Part shown: piece by piece, positions 1 to 10,984 of the stretch | Position numbering within the stretch: position 1 is the stretch's first letter | Layout: each line of letters starts with the position of its first letter | DNA from: Amorphophallus konjac | Taxonomy: Eukaryota; Streptophyta; Magnoliopsida; Alismatales; Araceae | DNA: 64,000 nucleotides | Reading direction: 5' to 3' | NCBI GenBank assembly: GCA_022559845.1 | Contig: CM040126.1 | Location: 224,136,641 to 224,200,640 of the forward strand | Made by a program: the position numbers and the translations under genes | The notes under the pieces: generated by a model | What the model was told of the DNA's origin: nothing | What the model saw: the letters and a program-made list of their open reading frames with translations, nothing else | The model's database searches: none

Positions 1-228
1 AGGCCTCGAGAGGCAATAAAAAAAATATATTTATGTGTGCAGTTTGAATTTCATACCAGAGCCAGGAAGGCGGGTAAGAGAATAACATCGACCACAGAAA
101 CAAACTATATCGCTGAATCGGCGGTTCAAAAACAATCGGACTCAGGGGAAAGGTGAAACAGAGGATATCAATCACGGATAGGATGAGCCGCGATTGTGAC
201 GGAGGTTTAAAGCATCGGTTAACATTTC

Positions 229-510
229 GACAGCGCTTCCCCATAGTTTGGATCATGCCCAGAGGGAAAATAGGCTATTACCCACGGAGTGCCGGGATGA
301 AAGCCGATAGGAAGAGAGAGATCGGACCTCTCCACGCTACACATATATGCCCTAGGGCAATGTTTGACTCTTCCCTGACAGGAACTGGTGGCACTCATGC
401 ATTGGCATAGCTCACCGGAGCTAAGAGGGAGGCGCGTCGTTGTGACTTCGACACGAGTCGATGGAGCATAAGGGAGTCTACCTCCCTTTAACTTTACCCT
501 CGGAACATAT
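229..510 (-). repeat. Hairpin-rich LTR module, copy F1
   Basis: This module aligns by eye with the two modules of the A LTR. Shared blocks, read on the plus strand, are a CAGC start, an early CCC/GGG helix (TTCCC with GGGAA), the block CCACGGAGTGCCGGGATGAA and a late helix (GGGAG with CTCCC near 472-485). The loops differ while the helices are kept. The function is unknown; it lies in the transcribed part of the LTR. Confidence 0.5.
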
Positions 511-1055
511 CTGGTGATCCATGAATATCTCTGCGTGGGTAAGCTCTGGGCATTTGGGCTCACAGGGTGGCAACTTAGGCTCTCGGCATGACCACAGATG
601 GAAGGCTAAGGCTCCCGGCGTGAGTGGCAAGAAGGTGGAGGTTCCCGGCGTGGCCGAAGGGAAGAGTCCAAGAAGCTCTCGGCGTAGGCTAAGGGGGGAA
701 GAGGAGCTCTCGGCGTGGGGGTTCCCAGCGCGCTGAAGGCCACGCCGGGAGCTGATGGCGCCGAGAGTTCGGTGCCGAGAAGGTATTGGTGTCTTGGCAC
801 CGTGAGGAGTTTAGGATTTTATGGTACCCTATTTTTTTGGTATTTTGAGAGTTTTCTGGGAATTATATCAAAGTAGATTGGCTCTGGGGACTCAGAGATG
901 GGGTTCAACTGGTTTTAGTTGTGCATGTTTCAAAGGAGGCCGAGAGTTGAGAGGGATTGGAGGAGAAGAGTCCAACACAGAGACCCTTTTCACCATTACC
1001 ATGCGGAGTCCCGAGGGCAGCTTCAGTGTTATCTTTCATCGGCCTGGGAGGATTT

Positions 1056-1278
1056 CAGCAGCACCTCCCCCATACCTAGCGTCTACCAGGGAGTGATAGA
1101 CGATCACCCACGGAGTGCCGGGATGAAAGCCAGAATAAGGGGGGGGGGTATGGGACCCCTAGCCCGTGTATGTGATCACAGCACCAACTTAATATCCCTT
1201 TGAGGCCATTGAAACTTATGCAGTGGCAGAGTTTCCTTGGCTCGTAAGGTTATATAGGGCAGTTATCCCCAATAATCT
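1056..1278 (-). repeat. Hairpin-rich LTR module, copy F2
   Basis: This is the second module of the F LTR. It has the block CCACGGAGTGCCGGGATGAA at 1,108-1,127, identical to F1, an early CTCCC/GGGAG helix, a GGGG/CCCC helix around 1,140-1,160 and a late GGG/CCC helix near 1,258-1,270. It is shorter and more diverged than F1. Confidence 0.45.
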
Positions 1279-2484
1279 TTATCCCTTAGGTACATATGAT
1301 GATCTGGGGTATCCTTCGACAGAATGCAAGGCTAGGTTGGTCGGACTTCAAAGGGGCATCTGTGTGGTTACTTGGCCTGTAGCAGGAAGGCTTTCATCCG
1401 GGGTTCAAGGAATAGAGAATTCACAGCGTAAAGAAGGGGTGGCAGGAAGAGTAGTTCCCGTCGTGGGTTTTATTGGACAAGGGGGGAGCTCTCGACGCAA
1501 GGGTTCTCGGCGCGCTCGTCACCGCGCCGGGAGGCCCCCGAGCCGGGAAGGCTGTATTACAAAGGGGTTTATTGACTTGCTGAAGGGGCTAAAGCAAGGG
1601 ACTTCTCAGTGGAGTAGCTCTCGGCGGGGAAATGACCACGCCGGGAAGGGGCTAAAGGGTTTATGGCTTGGTTGCGATACTCTGCTCAGGAGATTTCTGG
1701 GATTTCTGGTTCGGATCGAGGCAAGATCTGGACTGCAGGAGGGGATTACATGGAGGTTAGCATCAGTCGAAGGGCAGATCATCCATTCTCGAATCCTCGT
1801 GGGACGTATGGCGTTTTCTCTACTCACCTGCTGCTCAGACAGTCAAGAGATTGATGTCCCTGACCCTGAACGAGATGGGAGCTCGGTAGAAATCTATGAT
1901 ATTCGAGAAAACCATGATCCGAGGGGAAGGAAGAGGGGGGACAGAGCCCAATAACCCATTGGATGAGGGTTGAGGCTCCGTCTTCGTCCTTCACCAGAGA
2001 ACGGGCTAGGGAGGGGAGGTCGAAACACGAATCGGAAAGCTGTAGCATCTAGGCGAACCAATATTCCGAAGAACAACCGATGCAAGAAGGGGAGAAAGAC
2101 AGCAGATATCCCAATCAATCGAATGCCCAAACGAGCCATATTGATACTTCATTTCATTGCATCATCCCAAACTTACACAGATCGTAGAAGGGAAATCAAA
2201 GACAGAGAGGTGGAAATCGAGACCGAAATCCTCCGGCTACATTGATAAATCAAGAAAGACTCGCCGGATTACATCAGAAAAAGAAAGAGGAAAGCATGGG
2301 GGAGGGCGGAGCATTGACTCCTCTCCCTCCCCGGTTACCCACCTGAGTCTTCCTTTCTTCTTCTTCCGGCTTCTTCCTTTTTTCCCTCTCGGTCTCTCTT
2401 CTGTCTTCTTCTATCTCTCCCTATCTCTATCTTCTGTCTCTCTTTGTTCTTGTTCGCCCCCCCTTTCTCTCGAGAGGAAGGGGG

Positions 2485-2493
2485 TTTTTATAA
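2485..2493 (-). promoter_or_regulatory. TATA box of the F LTR
   Basis: On the minus strand the site reads TTATAAAAA in a GC-rich setting. It lies about 750 bp inside the LTR start (3,245). A GA-rich leader follows on the minus strand, as after the TATA box of the A LTRs. It would mark the U3/R boundary of F. Confidence 0.5.
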
Positions 2494-3245
2494 GCATAGC
2501 ACCCCTCCTTCTCGGCAAGGCTCTCTTGGCATGCCTCAGCTGAGGGCTTCCCGGCGCGCAGGACTCCAGCCTTTCGGTGCAGCCATTGGGCTTCGACAAG
2601 GTGCTCCCGGCGCCACTATTACAGGCCCACTTAGGTCTCTCAGACCAGGCCCTTTATCGGCCCCTCAAGTACATCAGCACCCAAAAGGGTCCTCCGTTGG
2701 TGATATAGTTTGTATTGAGATCATTAGTAGGGTTTTCATCAGTCCGCAGACAGGGGTTTCATCAGTATTGCCATCTGAATGATGACAAAACCGGGCATCA
2801 TTTTATCGATATCGTCACCTGAATGGTGACGAGATCGGACATCAGCTTTAGTCTGGGAAGACTTCAGCCGAGTGTATAATCTGTGGAGACGATTCCTCTT
2901 GTGTTCTGACTTTGCAAAAGCCTTTACAATCTTCATCTGCCGGTACCGGCTTCATCTTTATCTCACATCACATCTGTCAATAAGCCGACATCTGACTTAC
3001 CCTGACATGTCATCTGTGGATTCTTGGATGAGGCAGTAACACAGCTCTTATTAAAGTGTGCTAGGAGGTCTCATTAGTCAAGCGACTACTGCTTTGTCAG
3101 TGCTGTCGTCTGAGTGACATCGGCACCGGACATCAGCTTGGCCGACAAAGGCTTCAGCCGGGTAAATGGTTGACGAGCTTCATCATTGGTCTTTCACTGT
3201 GGGTATGATCTGCTTCCACCCTTGTTCATTTTCAAGGTGTCAACA

Positions 3246-5497
3246 TCGGCGCGAAGGCCAAACGGCACGGCATGCTCCCAGCGCGATGGGAGAATTGGGG
3301 GGTAGTCGGCACGGCAGTGGTCGGCGCGCCAAGGCTGGGGCATTCGGCGCCCCCTCCACCCGGCGCGGGTTTGGCGCCGGGAGTAGATGGCGCCGGGGAA
3401 TAGTGGCGCCGAGAGGCATTGTTTTGTTGATTTTGCCAAAGGTATTGTGAGGTTTTCATCGCCCAGTGGGAATTTCAAGGTGATGAACGAATAGGAATGG
3501 AGGGTGAGGGTTACTCCACTCACGAGGGGGGTTCCAAGGAGATCACCAGTTATGGGATATATTCCCTGTGATGTCGAGATGCCATGAGATTACACAGCTC
3601 GAGCCCCCGCCACATCAGGGGATTAAATACGTGATTCTGATGAAACATCATGCCATATTATGGAGTAATGCTTCGGGCAAATTTTGGCAACATCTCCCCT
3701 TATTTTGGGAGCATGACAAGAGAATACTATGGGCTATCCACTCACGAGTGCCGGAGTAGAAACCTAAATGAGAGCCGGGCGTAGCCCGTGATTCGAGGGT
3801 CTGGATCATATAAAACCTCATCCCCTATGTTGTAATATCCCCAATGCAATCCATCAGAAAGCCTGCAATGGCAGGACTCCGTGGTTTAATGGGTTACAGA
3901 ATGTAGGGGGAGAATTAACCCCCTTTGATATAGCTCCCGTGAGGCCAAAGGGAAGGACAATGCACACCCATGAGGGTAGGACATAATGGACGAGGTCTGT
4001 ATGGCTCGCCGTGGTGACGAAGGCATCAGGATGGCCAGACGACGTGAGGGTATCAATGCAGAGAAGAGGGATGGTTTCGGCACGGAAGCTAGGTAGGCTC
4101 GGCACGATAGGGGGGGTCCAACCGGCGTGGGGAGCCCTCGGCGCGAAACTCACGCCGGGAGATGCCGGCGCCGGGAGGCTTTCAGCAGGGGTTTTAAGGA
4201 GGTCTTCGAAGAGGGTTTCGGGAGTTGTTCAGAGAGGGGTTTAATCTTGACTATTTTGGATGATCGGAGGGGGAAGACTTTGGGGGAGAACCTTTCCTCT
4301 GGGCCTCATTGGGAGCAGAATCACGGACGAAAATCCCTGAACCATGTCCCCCTTTGTTTCACATACGACGAGCCATGAGATAGACTACCTCAGGCCCTCG
4401 AAATGTGGCTAGAGGGGGAGGTGATAAATAATGGTAGCGAAGATGCTTCAGCAGAATTAGAAAACCAAACGATAAACACGCCTAGTTATCAGTATCCTTA
4501 GCATATAGCGAATCTCGGATGCAGAGACAGAAAGAAGAAGGTAATGAAAGAGCGGAATTCAACCCATTATCTCATTCTTTATTTCATCCAGATGACATAC
4601 ACGCATGCTACTTAAGAGAAAGAAATCTGACTCAACAGAGAAAGAAATCTAGGCTTAATCCCTGAAAGCAGGGTTACATTGGCATTCGATGCTATTGAAG
4701 CAAAGATGCTAGAAATCAAAAATACAGAGAGAAAAATTCAGACAGATAGGGAGGGGAAAGAGAAGGAGCTGCAGCTGCCCGGCACTCCCACCTGGATCCC
4801 TCTTCGAGCCTCTGCCTCTCTCCCTTTTCCCTTTCTTCAGCTTCTTTCAAGGGCTCTCGAGCGCTCTCCTTCTCTTCGGTGGCTAGGCACTCCCTTTTCA
4901 CTCTTCTTTTCCTTCTCCCGCTCTACTTCTCTTCCTTTTTTTTCTCTCTGTTCGATCCCCTTCCTTTTCGTTCGAAGGGCAGGCTTCTTATAGAGGCCAG
5001 GCCCTCATCCTTTCGGCATGGACTTCCCGGCGCGGCCGTCATCGGCGCGTCCCATCTCATATTTGGGCTTGGCCCATTTCTTGTCATTCGGCCCATTCGA
5101 TCCAGGATCCACTTGGTGGACTCCTTTCAACAATGAGATTCTTGATATATATATATTAAGACTCCATGGGACTGTTTACACCTTGCATTCACAAACGTGT
5201 GCGAGGCACTGTACATCCCGCTTCAGGAGTATCGAAGATGTCTGAACATCTGTTTCAGCAGGCAGATGGTTGCCTGAATGTTGGTATAGTTTTATCAGCC
5301 TGACTATCTGAATGACAGCAGTACTAGATAGTGACCTAGCCAAAGACGGCTTTAGTCGAATAACATAATAGGGGTAGTGGGTTTCTTCTATTCAGATTTT
5401 CAGATCTCCCAGGGATGGTACGTGAGCTGTGCCCTCGACTGATCTTCAGAACTGTGAATCTGCTATGATCTCTTCTGACATATTTTAGGTGTCAATA
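3246..5497 (-). repeat. A1 3' LTR, part right of the F insertion
   Basis: This corresponds to 22,625-24,890 of the 5' LTR of the same element. Differences are scattered substitutions plus a missing GGCGCC-type unit of about 17 bp near 3,384. The end GGTGTCAATA is followed by the purine tract of the element. The rest of this LTR must lie left of the window, beyond F. Its first 5 bases (TCGGC) are the likely F target duplication. Confidence 0.85.
4985..4992 (-). promoter_or_regulatory. TATA box of the A1 3' LTR
   Basis: The minus strand reads TATAAGAA within CCTCTATAAGAAGCC. It is conserved at 24,378-24,385 and 43,541-43,548 in the other full A LTRs. U3 is therefore about 510 bp, leaving a transcribed R-U5 of roughly 2.8 kb. 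Confidence 0.6.
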
Positions 5498-5513
5498 AAT
5501 GCCCCCCACCCGT
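5498..5513 (-). other. Polypurine tract of A1
   Basis: The minus strand reads ACGGGTGGGGGGCATT and directly abuts the 3' LTR. A G-rich tract here is where plus-strand DNA synthesis is primed. The same tract is at 44,054-44,069 in A3. Confidence 0.7.
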
Positions 5514-6265
5514 AGGTGGCGTGAGCGAAGCATGAGTGACACGGGACATGCGGGTGTACATCACGTTCACACACTGCCCTTCGTGGTCTCATCAGGTCTG
5601 CTCCTGTGCATTGGCTATTCTTTTGACTCTGAGTCTTCATTCTGCTTTGCGTGACTTCCATGCTTTACAGGCAAATTTGGACGAACACCAGCATTTTTGG
5701 CTTGATCTGTTGGTTACATCACCCCTGGTGGGCTAATTGGCTCCATGGACGCTCCCGGCACTATCTTCTCGGCGCAGAGGTGGGCTTGGCATGGAGTTCC
5801 CGGGGCGACGCTATTCTCGGCGTGGTGATCTTCTCGGCGCGATGGTGACGCTTTTGCTTTTCGGCGCGGTGGCCGTCTCGGCGCGCCTTTTGGCGCTTCC
5901 GGTCGTCGGCGTGACCTCCCTCTCGGCGCGCCTTTTGGCGGGGCTGATATAGGTGCCGAGAGGGGGAGGGAGAAGCTCATTTCTCCTTGAGCTTTCTCCC
6001 TCTTCCTCCCCTTTCTCCTTCTGTCTCCTCGGAGCAGCCGGCGTGGAATCCTTCCCTTCGGGGAATTTTTGTTCGGGACTCCGTCCCTATTCATTTCGGA
6101 GCCACCCCCTCCTGGTGGGTGTTCTCCCATTTGACTTCTGGGCATGCTCCGGATAAGGGGAGATGCTGTCGAAATTTTCTTCTGAAAATTTCTTTTCTAA
6201 TAATTTTTTCCTTATATCACCTTCTTATTCTTTTTTCTTGGTTTTGTGTCTGCAGCTCGCTGGAA
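5514..6265 (+). promoter_or_regulatory. Leader and putative promoter of the antisense gene in A1
   Basis: This 750-bp stretch separates the PPT from the antisense ATG. It has a GC-rich cluster (5,745-5,965) with many CTCGGCGCG repeats and two TTTTGGCG sites (about 5,893-5,900 and 5,931-5,938); the first, TTTTGGCGC, fits the plant E2F consensus TTTSSCGC. A pyrimidine-rich stretch follows. A strong 3' splice-site signature, a long T-rich tract then GTCTGCAG, ends at 6,255, eleven bases before the ATG, which suggests an intron in the 5' UTR. I see no clear TATA box and the donor is not certain. Confidence 0.45.
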
Positions 6266-8654
6266 ATGGCTTCTTCTTCTAGCCACGTTGTCTCCGGCAC
6301 TGCTGATGTTGACTCTTCTCCTCAAGGCTGGGCTTCTGGTCCCGTTGTGACTTGGAGGAATGTTGGACAGCTGGACCGGGGACTTGGGAGGATTGCCATA
6401 GTCGATGAATCCTCTGGCTCCGAAACAGATACAGTATCCGCCTCTCGCATTGTGACTGTCGAGGGAGGACTGGACTTCAATCGCGATGACCACTACCGTG
6501 CGGACTTCCCGAAGGATCGTCACCTCGCGCCCTTCATTTGTACCTTCAACGTCTCTGGGAAGAGGGACGTCATGCTGGCTCCGATGGTGGAGCGGGCCAT
6601 GCTGCTAGACCAGGACAGCTTAAAAGGTTCTGTGTATCGTGGCGATACCATCTACCTTCCGGGGGAGCGGCGCAAGTGGGACGCCGTCTTAGGGGTAACA
6701 GAGCTGGAGGCAGAGCAGAAAATGTTAACACGGGCTCCAGAGTTTACACCAGCCAGATGGGACAACACCATAGGTTGGGTCAACAGGGAGAAGCCCGGCT
6801 ACGGTTTATTTTTGGCGCCCCTCAAGTGGGGCTACCGAGACGAACCATTTGTGCTGAATTGCTTGGCTGTTCAGTTCAAATTCCAGTTGGAAGCTGGGTG
6901 GTTTGTAGACACGAAGGTGACAGATGCTCATCTCTTCCGTGTAGGGGCAGTAGAATTTACAGAATATGTTCTGAAAGAGTATGCACCGCTGCTGGTCAGA
7001 GCCGGGGTGTACCACAGTGTGTATGCATCTTGCTTCAGGTATCCCATTTCAAAAGGGCTGTGCTGCGGCATGTTCGAAGTATTTTGCCCGCAGTTCAACA
7101 CTTTCTATACAGCAGAAGGTGAAACCTGTCTGGATCTTTGGAGCCTATCACAGTTATCGGGCCTGCCGATTGACGGAGAGCCCTATGAGGAGGTCTGCAT
7201 TCATGACTTCATCAAGGACGAAACAGACGGCGAAGGAGAATATTACTTCGGCTATTCATACCGGTACTTGATGAAGGCATACCGCTCCCTCTGCCTGACA
7301 CTGAATAGGGGATCCTCAAAGGGATACCAGCCCCGGGAGAAGAGCAGTAAACTGAGAGTCCGAGCAGGACATTGGATTCAGTATTTCTTCGGCGGACCTT
7401 TGAAGTACAGTGAGTTCCCTCACGTAGCTCCTGTTGCGGGTAAGCCCAGTAGGCCACCTAAGTTCAAGTCAGAGCTGCCTGCTTCTCTTCGGGGGATAAG
7501 CCGCGGATATGTGACCCCTCTTTTTTTTTGCCACCTTGGTGTTTACATGAATTTTCATTCCAGGAACCCGAAGCCGCTATTCATTCCCCGGCATCGACTT
7601 CTGGTACTGCTGTGGTTTCATCAGAGGCCTCGGATCTGCTACCGCTAGCCACCGCATCTCCTTCAGGGACAATCACCCTACTCCGCCCCGTGCCGGTGAG
7701 GATACATGCGGCTGCTGGGGGATTACCCTCGGAGCCGAGCCAGTCGGGGGAGAGTCTCGCTCTGGAGTCGACGACAGAATTGAGGACTGAGGCCGACCTG
7801 CAAAGGGGGTCTGCTTTTGTATCGGCGGCCATAATGACGATCGCGCCTGATTCTGCAGCTCCAGTTGTGCCGGAGACAGAGTTAGAACCTCCGTCCCTCC
7901 TAGGCTCTGTGGAAGGAAGCCCTGACAAGAGTCTGACGGAGCAGGAACATGCTGTCGTGGTATCTGCTTCTTCAGCTTTGGTGCCGTTCCATCTTCCTCT
8001 TCCGAGCCGGATACCGGCTTATGGGCTTCTATAGACGAGGAAGTGACTTTCGAGGTGCCTCCGGCAGCTTCCCTGGGCATTACCTCATCGGAGGAATTTG
8101 TTTGGCAGCATCTAGAGATGGTGCGTCAGGTTGTGGAATCTCAGCCGACACTATCTTACTCCCAGTTGAAGGAGGTAGCTGTGCGACTGACGATCGGACT
8201 GCAGGCATTAGGCTGCCCTTTAGACATCTGGGCCCAGCGGGTGCTTTTCTTGCTGAAATTTGTGAACCGCCTGGATTTTTTTGAGAAGATGATGGGCGAC
8301 CGGCTGGCGGCCCTCAAGCTGCAGAAAGCTGACTGTCAGGCGGAGCTGACGTCTCTGACCTCTGATCTTTAGGAGAGCAGGGCTCAGGTTGAGGCTTCCG
8401 CAACCCAGGCACATATTCTACGTGGCCGACGGGAAGACCTCCGTGCTGAATTGGCTACCGTAGAGGCTGAGATACTGCGGCTGGAGGCTGCGGAAATCCA
8501 AGGCATCGAGAGAACTTCTTTGCTGGAGGGCCGAGTTGCGTCTTTGGAGACTGAGGTGACTCGGGTTCGGGAAGAGGAAATGCAGCTCCATGAACTGGGG
8601 GCGGCTCCTCATGTTGGGCTTATTGACTTTGCAGATATTTTCAGGCGATCTTAA
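6266..8654 (+). pseudogene. Antisense gene of A1: plant mobile domain plus coiled-coil protein (broken copy)
   Basis: The gene runs opposite to gag-pol. Exon 1 (6,266-7,510) starts MASSSS and is open for 415 codons. Its region around 7,080-7,190 has the plant mobile domain signature: an FNTFY block, then LWSLSQL, then GLPIDGEPYEE. Such domains occur in plant genes and in transposable elements; the molecular role is unsettled. A 53-nt T-rich stretch, GT at 7,511 to AG at 7,563, keeps the frame if removed; that is short for a plant intron. Exon 2 (7,564-8,654) encodes a Ser/Pro/Glu-rich linker, a conserved helical region and an Arg/Glu/Leu-rich coiled coil. Compared with 44,821-47,210, this copy has a 1-base deletion near 7,982 and TAG at 8,370 (CAG in the other). 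Confidence 0.7.
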
Positions 8655-8790
8655 CTGATCCGCCTTTGTAATCTGTCCCCTCAGAAGGGCTCCTTTTGTA
8701 TTCACTTCCCCTTTTTGTAATGGAATAGAAGTCTCCTTCACTATATATTTTTTGGTGTCCACGTTCACACTCACATTCTGTAGTGTCTTG
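8655..8790 (+). terminator. Putative 3' UTR and polyadenylation region of the antisense gene in A1
   Basis: Just after the stop there are several TTTGTA/TTTTGTAAT elements and AATGGAATAG, the T-rich and A-rich combination usual for plant polyadenylation. The same segment is conserved at 47,211-47,345. The exact cleavage site cannot be told. Confidence 0.35.
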
Positions 8791-9012
8791 TGGCAATTCT
8801 GGCGACCTGCTTGGAAGTACCTTCGTGTCCGTGTTGCAGGAGAGCGTCCACCCTTTCAAAGAAAGGATGGGGGCCTCGCTCCACCGCGAGACGGGGTTCC
8901 AGAGGCTGCCAGGTTGGCGCAGACGTAGGTCATGTTGACAAGAGGCGTCGAAATCGTGACTGCTGGTTGCTTGTGGTAATTCCATTATTGACCCTAATTG
9001 GGGGAGATTTTG

Positions 9013-9840
9013 ACCAACCTTGTCGATGGTGACAAGGGTCGAAAAGGGTAGACGGTATTGCCGATGGTGACAAAAACCGGAAAGGGTAGCGACCGATCTT
9101 GCCGATGGTGACAAGGGTCGAAAAGGGTAGACGGTATTGTCGATGGTGACAAAAATCGAAAAGGGTAGCGACCGATCTTGCCGATGGTGACAAGGGTCGA
9201 AAAGGGTAGACGGTCTTGTCGATGGTGACAAAAACCGAAAAGGGTAGCGATCGATCTTGCCGATGGTGACAAGGGTCGAAAAGGGTAGACGGTCTTGTCG
9301 ATGGTGACAAAAACCGAAAAGGGTAGCGATCGATCTTGCCGATGGTGACAAGGGTCGAAAAGGGTAGATGGTCTTGTCGATGGTGACAAGGACCGGGAAG
9401 GGTAGACGGTATTGCCGATGGTGACAAAAACCGAAAAGGGTAGCGACCGATCTTGCCGATGGTGACAAGGGTCGAAAAGGGTAGACGGTATTGCCGATGG
9501 TGACAAAAATCAGAAAGGGTAGCGACCGATCTTGCCGATGGTGACAAGGGTCGAAAAGGGTAGACGGTATTGTCGATGGTGACAAAAATTGGAAAGGGTA
9601 GCGACCGATCTTGCCGATGGTGACAAGGGTCGAAAAGGGTAGACGGTCTTGTCGATGGTGACAAGGACCGGGAAGGGTAGACGGTATTGCTGATGGTGAC
9701 AAAAACCGGAAAGGGTTGCGACCGATCTTGCCGATGGTGACAAGGGTCGAAAAGGGTAGACGGTATTGTCGATGGTGACAAAAATCGGAAAGGGTAGCGA
9801 CCGATCTTGCCGATGGTGACAAGGGTCGAAAAGGGTGGAC
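9013..9840. repeat. A1 tandem array 1: about 38/41-bp units in 79-bp dimers
   Basis: Units start with TTGCCGATGGTGACAAGGG or TTGTCGATGGTGACAAAAA and alternate, giving a 79-bp higher-order period with about ten dimers and one extra monomer. Because the total period is not a multiple of 3 and the minus strand is poor in stops, all three minus frames stay open over about 800 bp with the same peptide phases; I do not treat these as genes. Diverged units recur between 10,330 and 10,490. Confidence 0.85.
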
Positions 9841-9951
9841 AATAGATGTATGTAAGTGGGATATCGGATGAAGACTCCACCTCGACCTTCTAAATGGCCT
9901 TTCGGACGGAGGATGGTTAATCACTATTTATCATTCATTTTTTTTATTCAT

Positions 9952-10818
9952 ATTACTGACCTAAGCGCCCTTTCGGGTTTTTGCCGAGGCCAGCCCCCTC
10001 TTGCTTTTGCCCGCGCGCCCTTTCGGGTTTTCACACGGCGGGGTATCCGATTTTGCCTGCGACGCCCTTTCAGGTTTTCGCCACAGCTGGGTTATAGCCA
10101 TTTTGCACTTGTCCTGATATAGGAACAAGTCTGGCGGGGTATCTCTATTTTTTAACCCCATTTTCTTTTCTTCTTTTTTTTTTATTTGTATAGGATACAG
10201 AAGAACTGGACCGTGAAAATGTTGACAGACCTTGTCGATGATGACAAGGATTGAACCCGGCTTCGGTTCGTTGACACCGGCTAGATGTCGAAGCAAAGGA
10301 TATGGTCTATTAACAAGAATGTAAGATTCGAGTTAGGGGTAAAGATCGACCGATCTCGCCGATGATGACGAGGATCGAAAGTGGGTTTATTAGCAAGGAC
10401 GGGATTGTTAACAGGGACGTAAGGCCCAAGTTGAGGGTAGAGATTGGCCGATCTCGTCGAGGATGACGAGGGTCGAAAAGGGTTTGTTAATGGATTCCCG
10501 GTGGGACTTTGATGATTGTCCCTTTCGGAGTTTTATTGGGTGGAGAATAGGAGAGGCATTTGTAAATTACCACTTTACTGACTCAAGCGCCCTTTCGGGT
10601 TTTCGCCGAAGCCAACCCCCTCTTACTTTTGCCCACGCGCCCTTTCGGGTTTTCACGTGGCGGGGTACCCAATTTTGCCTGTGACGCCCTTCCGGGTTTT
10701 CGCCACAGCTGGGTTACGGCCATTTTTGCACTTGTCCTGGCATAGGAGCAAGTCTGGCGGGGTATCTCTATTTTTAACCCCATTTCTCTTTTTTTTTCTT
10801 TTTTTTTATTTGTGTAGG
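9952..10818. repeat. Duplicated 240-bp block with internal GCCCTTTCGGGTTTT units (A1)
   Basis: Two copies, 9,952-10,195 and 10,575-10,818, are separated by about 380 bp that contains decayed array-1 units. Each copy has three internal repeats of about 50 bp starting CGCCCTTTCGGGTTTTCGCC, then GGAACAAGTCTGGCGGGGTATCTC or a close variant, then a long T-rich tract ending TTTGTRTAGG. A3 carries both copies too. No coding potential is evident. Confidence 0.75.
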
Positions 10819-10984
10819 GTGGTAGGTCGAAGTGCGACGTTCGACCCTTGGTTGACAGTAGATGGCTGTCGGCTGGAGCAGCAGACCTTGCGCTGGGCAG
10901 AACAGATCATTCGTTAGCAAGGGCTGAATGCCAACGCAGAGGAGTGATCTCTCGCCGATTCGGGCGTAAGGCCGGTAATGGCAA

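Larger units (their letters stand above)
1..3245 (-). mobile_element. Element F: partial LTR of a Tat-like retrotransposon, cut by the window edge
   Basis: The right boundary is sharp. The sequence ends in GGTGTCAACA, the terminal motif of the A LTRs, and is followed at once by TCGGCGCGAAGG, which is the middle of an A LTR (compare 22,625). F therefore inserted into the left LTR of A1. The last 150 bp resemble the A LTR end only distantly, so F is a related but different family. The minus orientation follows from the TATA box and the position of the LTR end. The piece contains two hairpin-rich modules also found in A and many copies of a CCCGGCG/CGCCGGG motif. No coding region is credible. 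The left end of the LTR is not seen. Confidence 0.75.

Noticed and set aside
3600..3660. CTGATGAAAC near the A LTR modules as a possible hammerhead ribozyme core
   Set aside because: CTGATGA is present but I cannot find the GAAAC half with matching stems or a cleavage site at suitable spacing, and the segment differs between copies.
5987..6265. N-terminal extension of the antisense protein from 5,987
   Set aside because: The segment is pyrimidine-rich leader that includes a 3' splice-site tract; the conserved start is MASSSS at 6,266 and 44,821, and the upstream frame differs between copies.
8641..9924. Long minus-strand open frame of over 400 codons with repeated PFSTLVTIGKI-type phases
   Set aside because: It is the tandem array read through; all three minus frames are equally open, codon use is set by the DNA repeat, and nothing outside the array resembles a gene.
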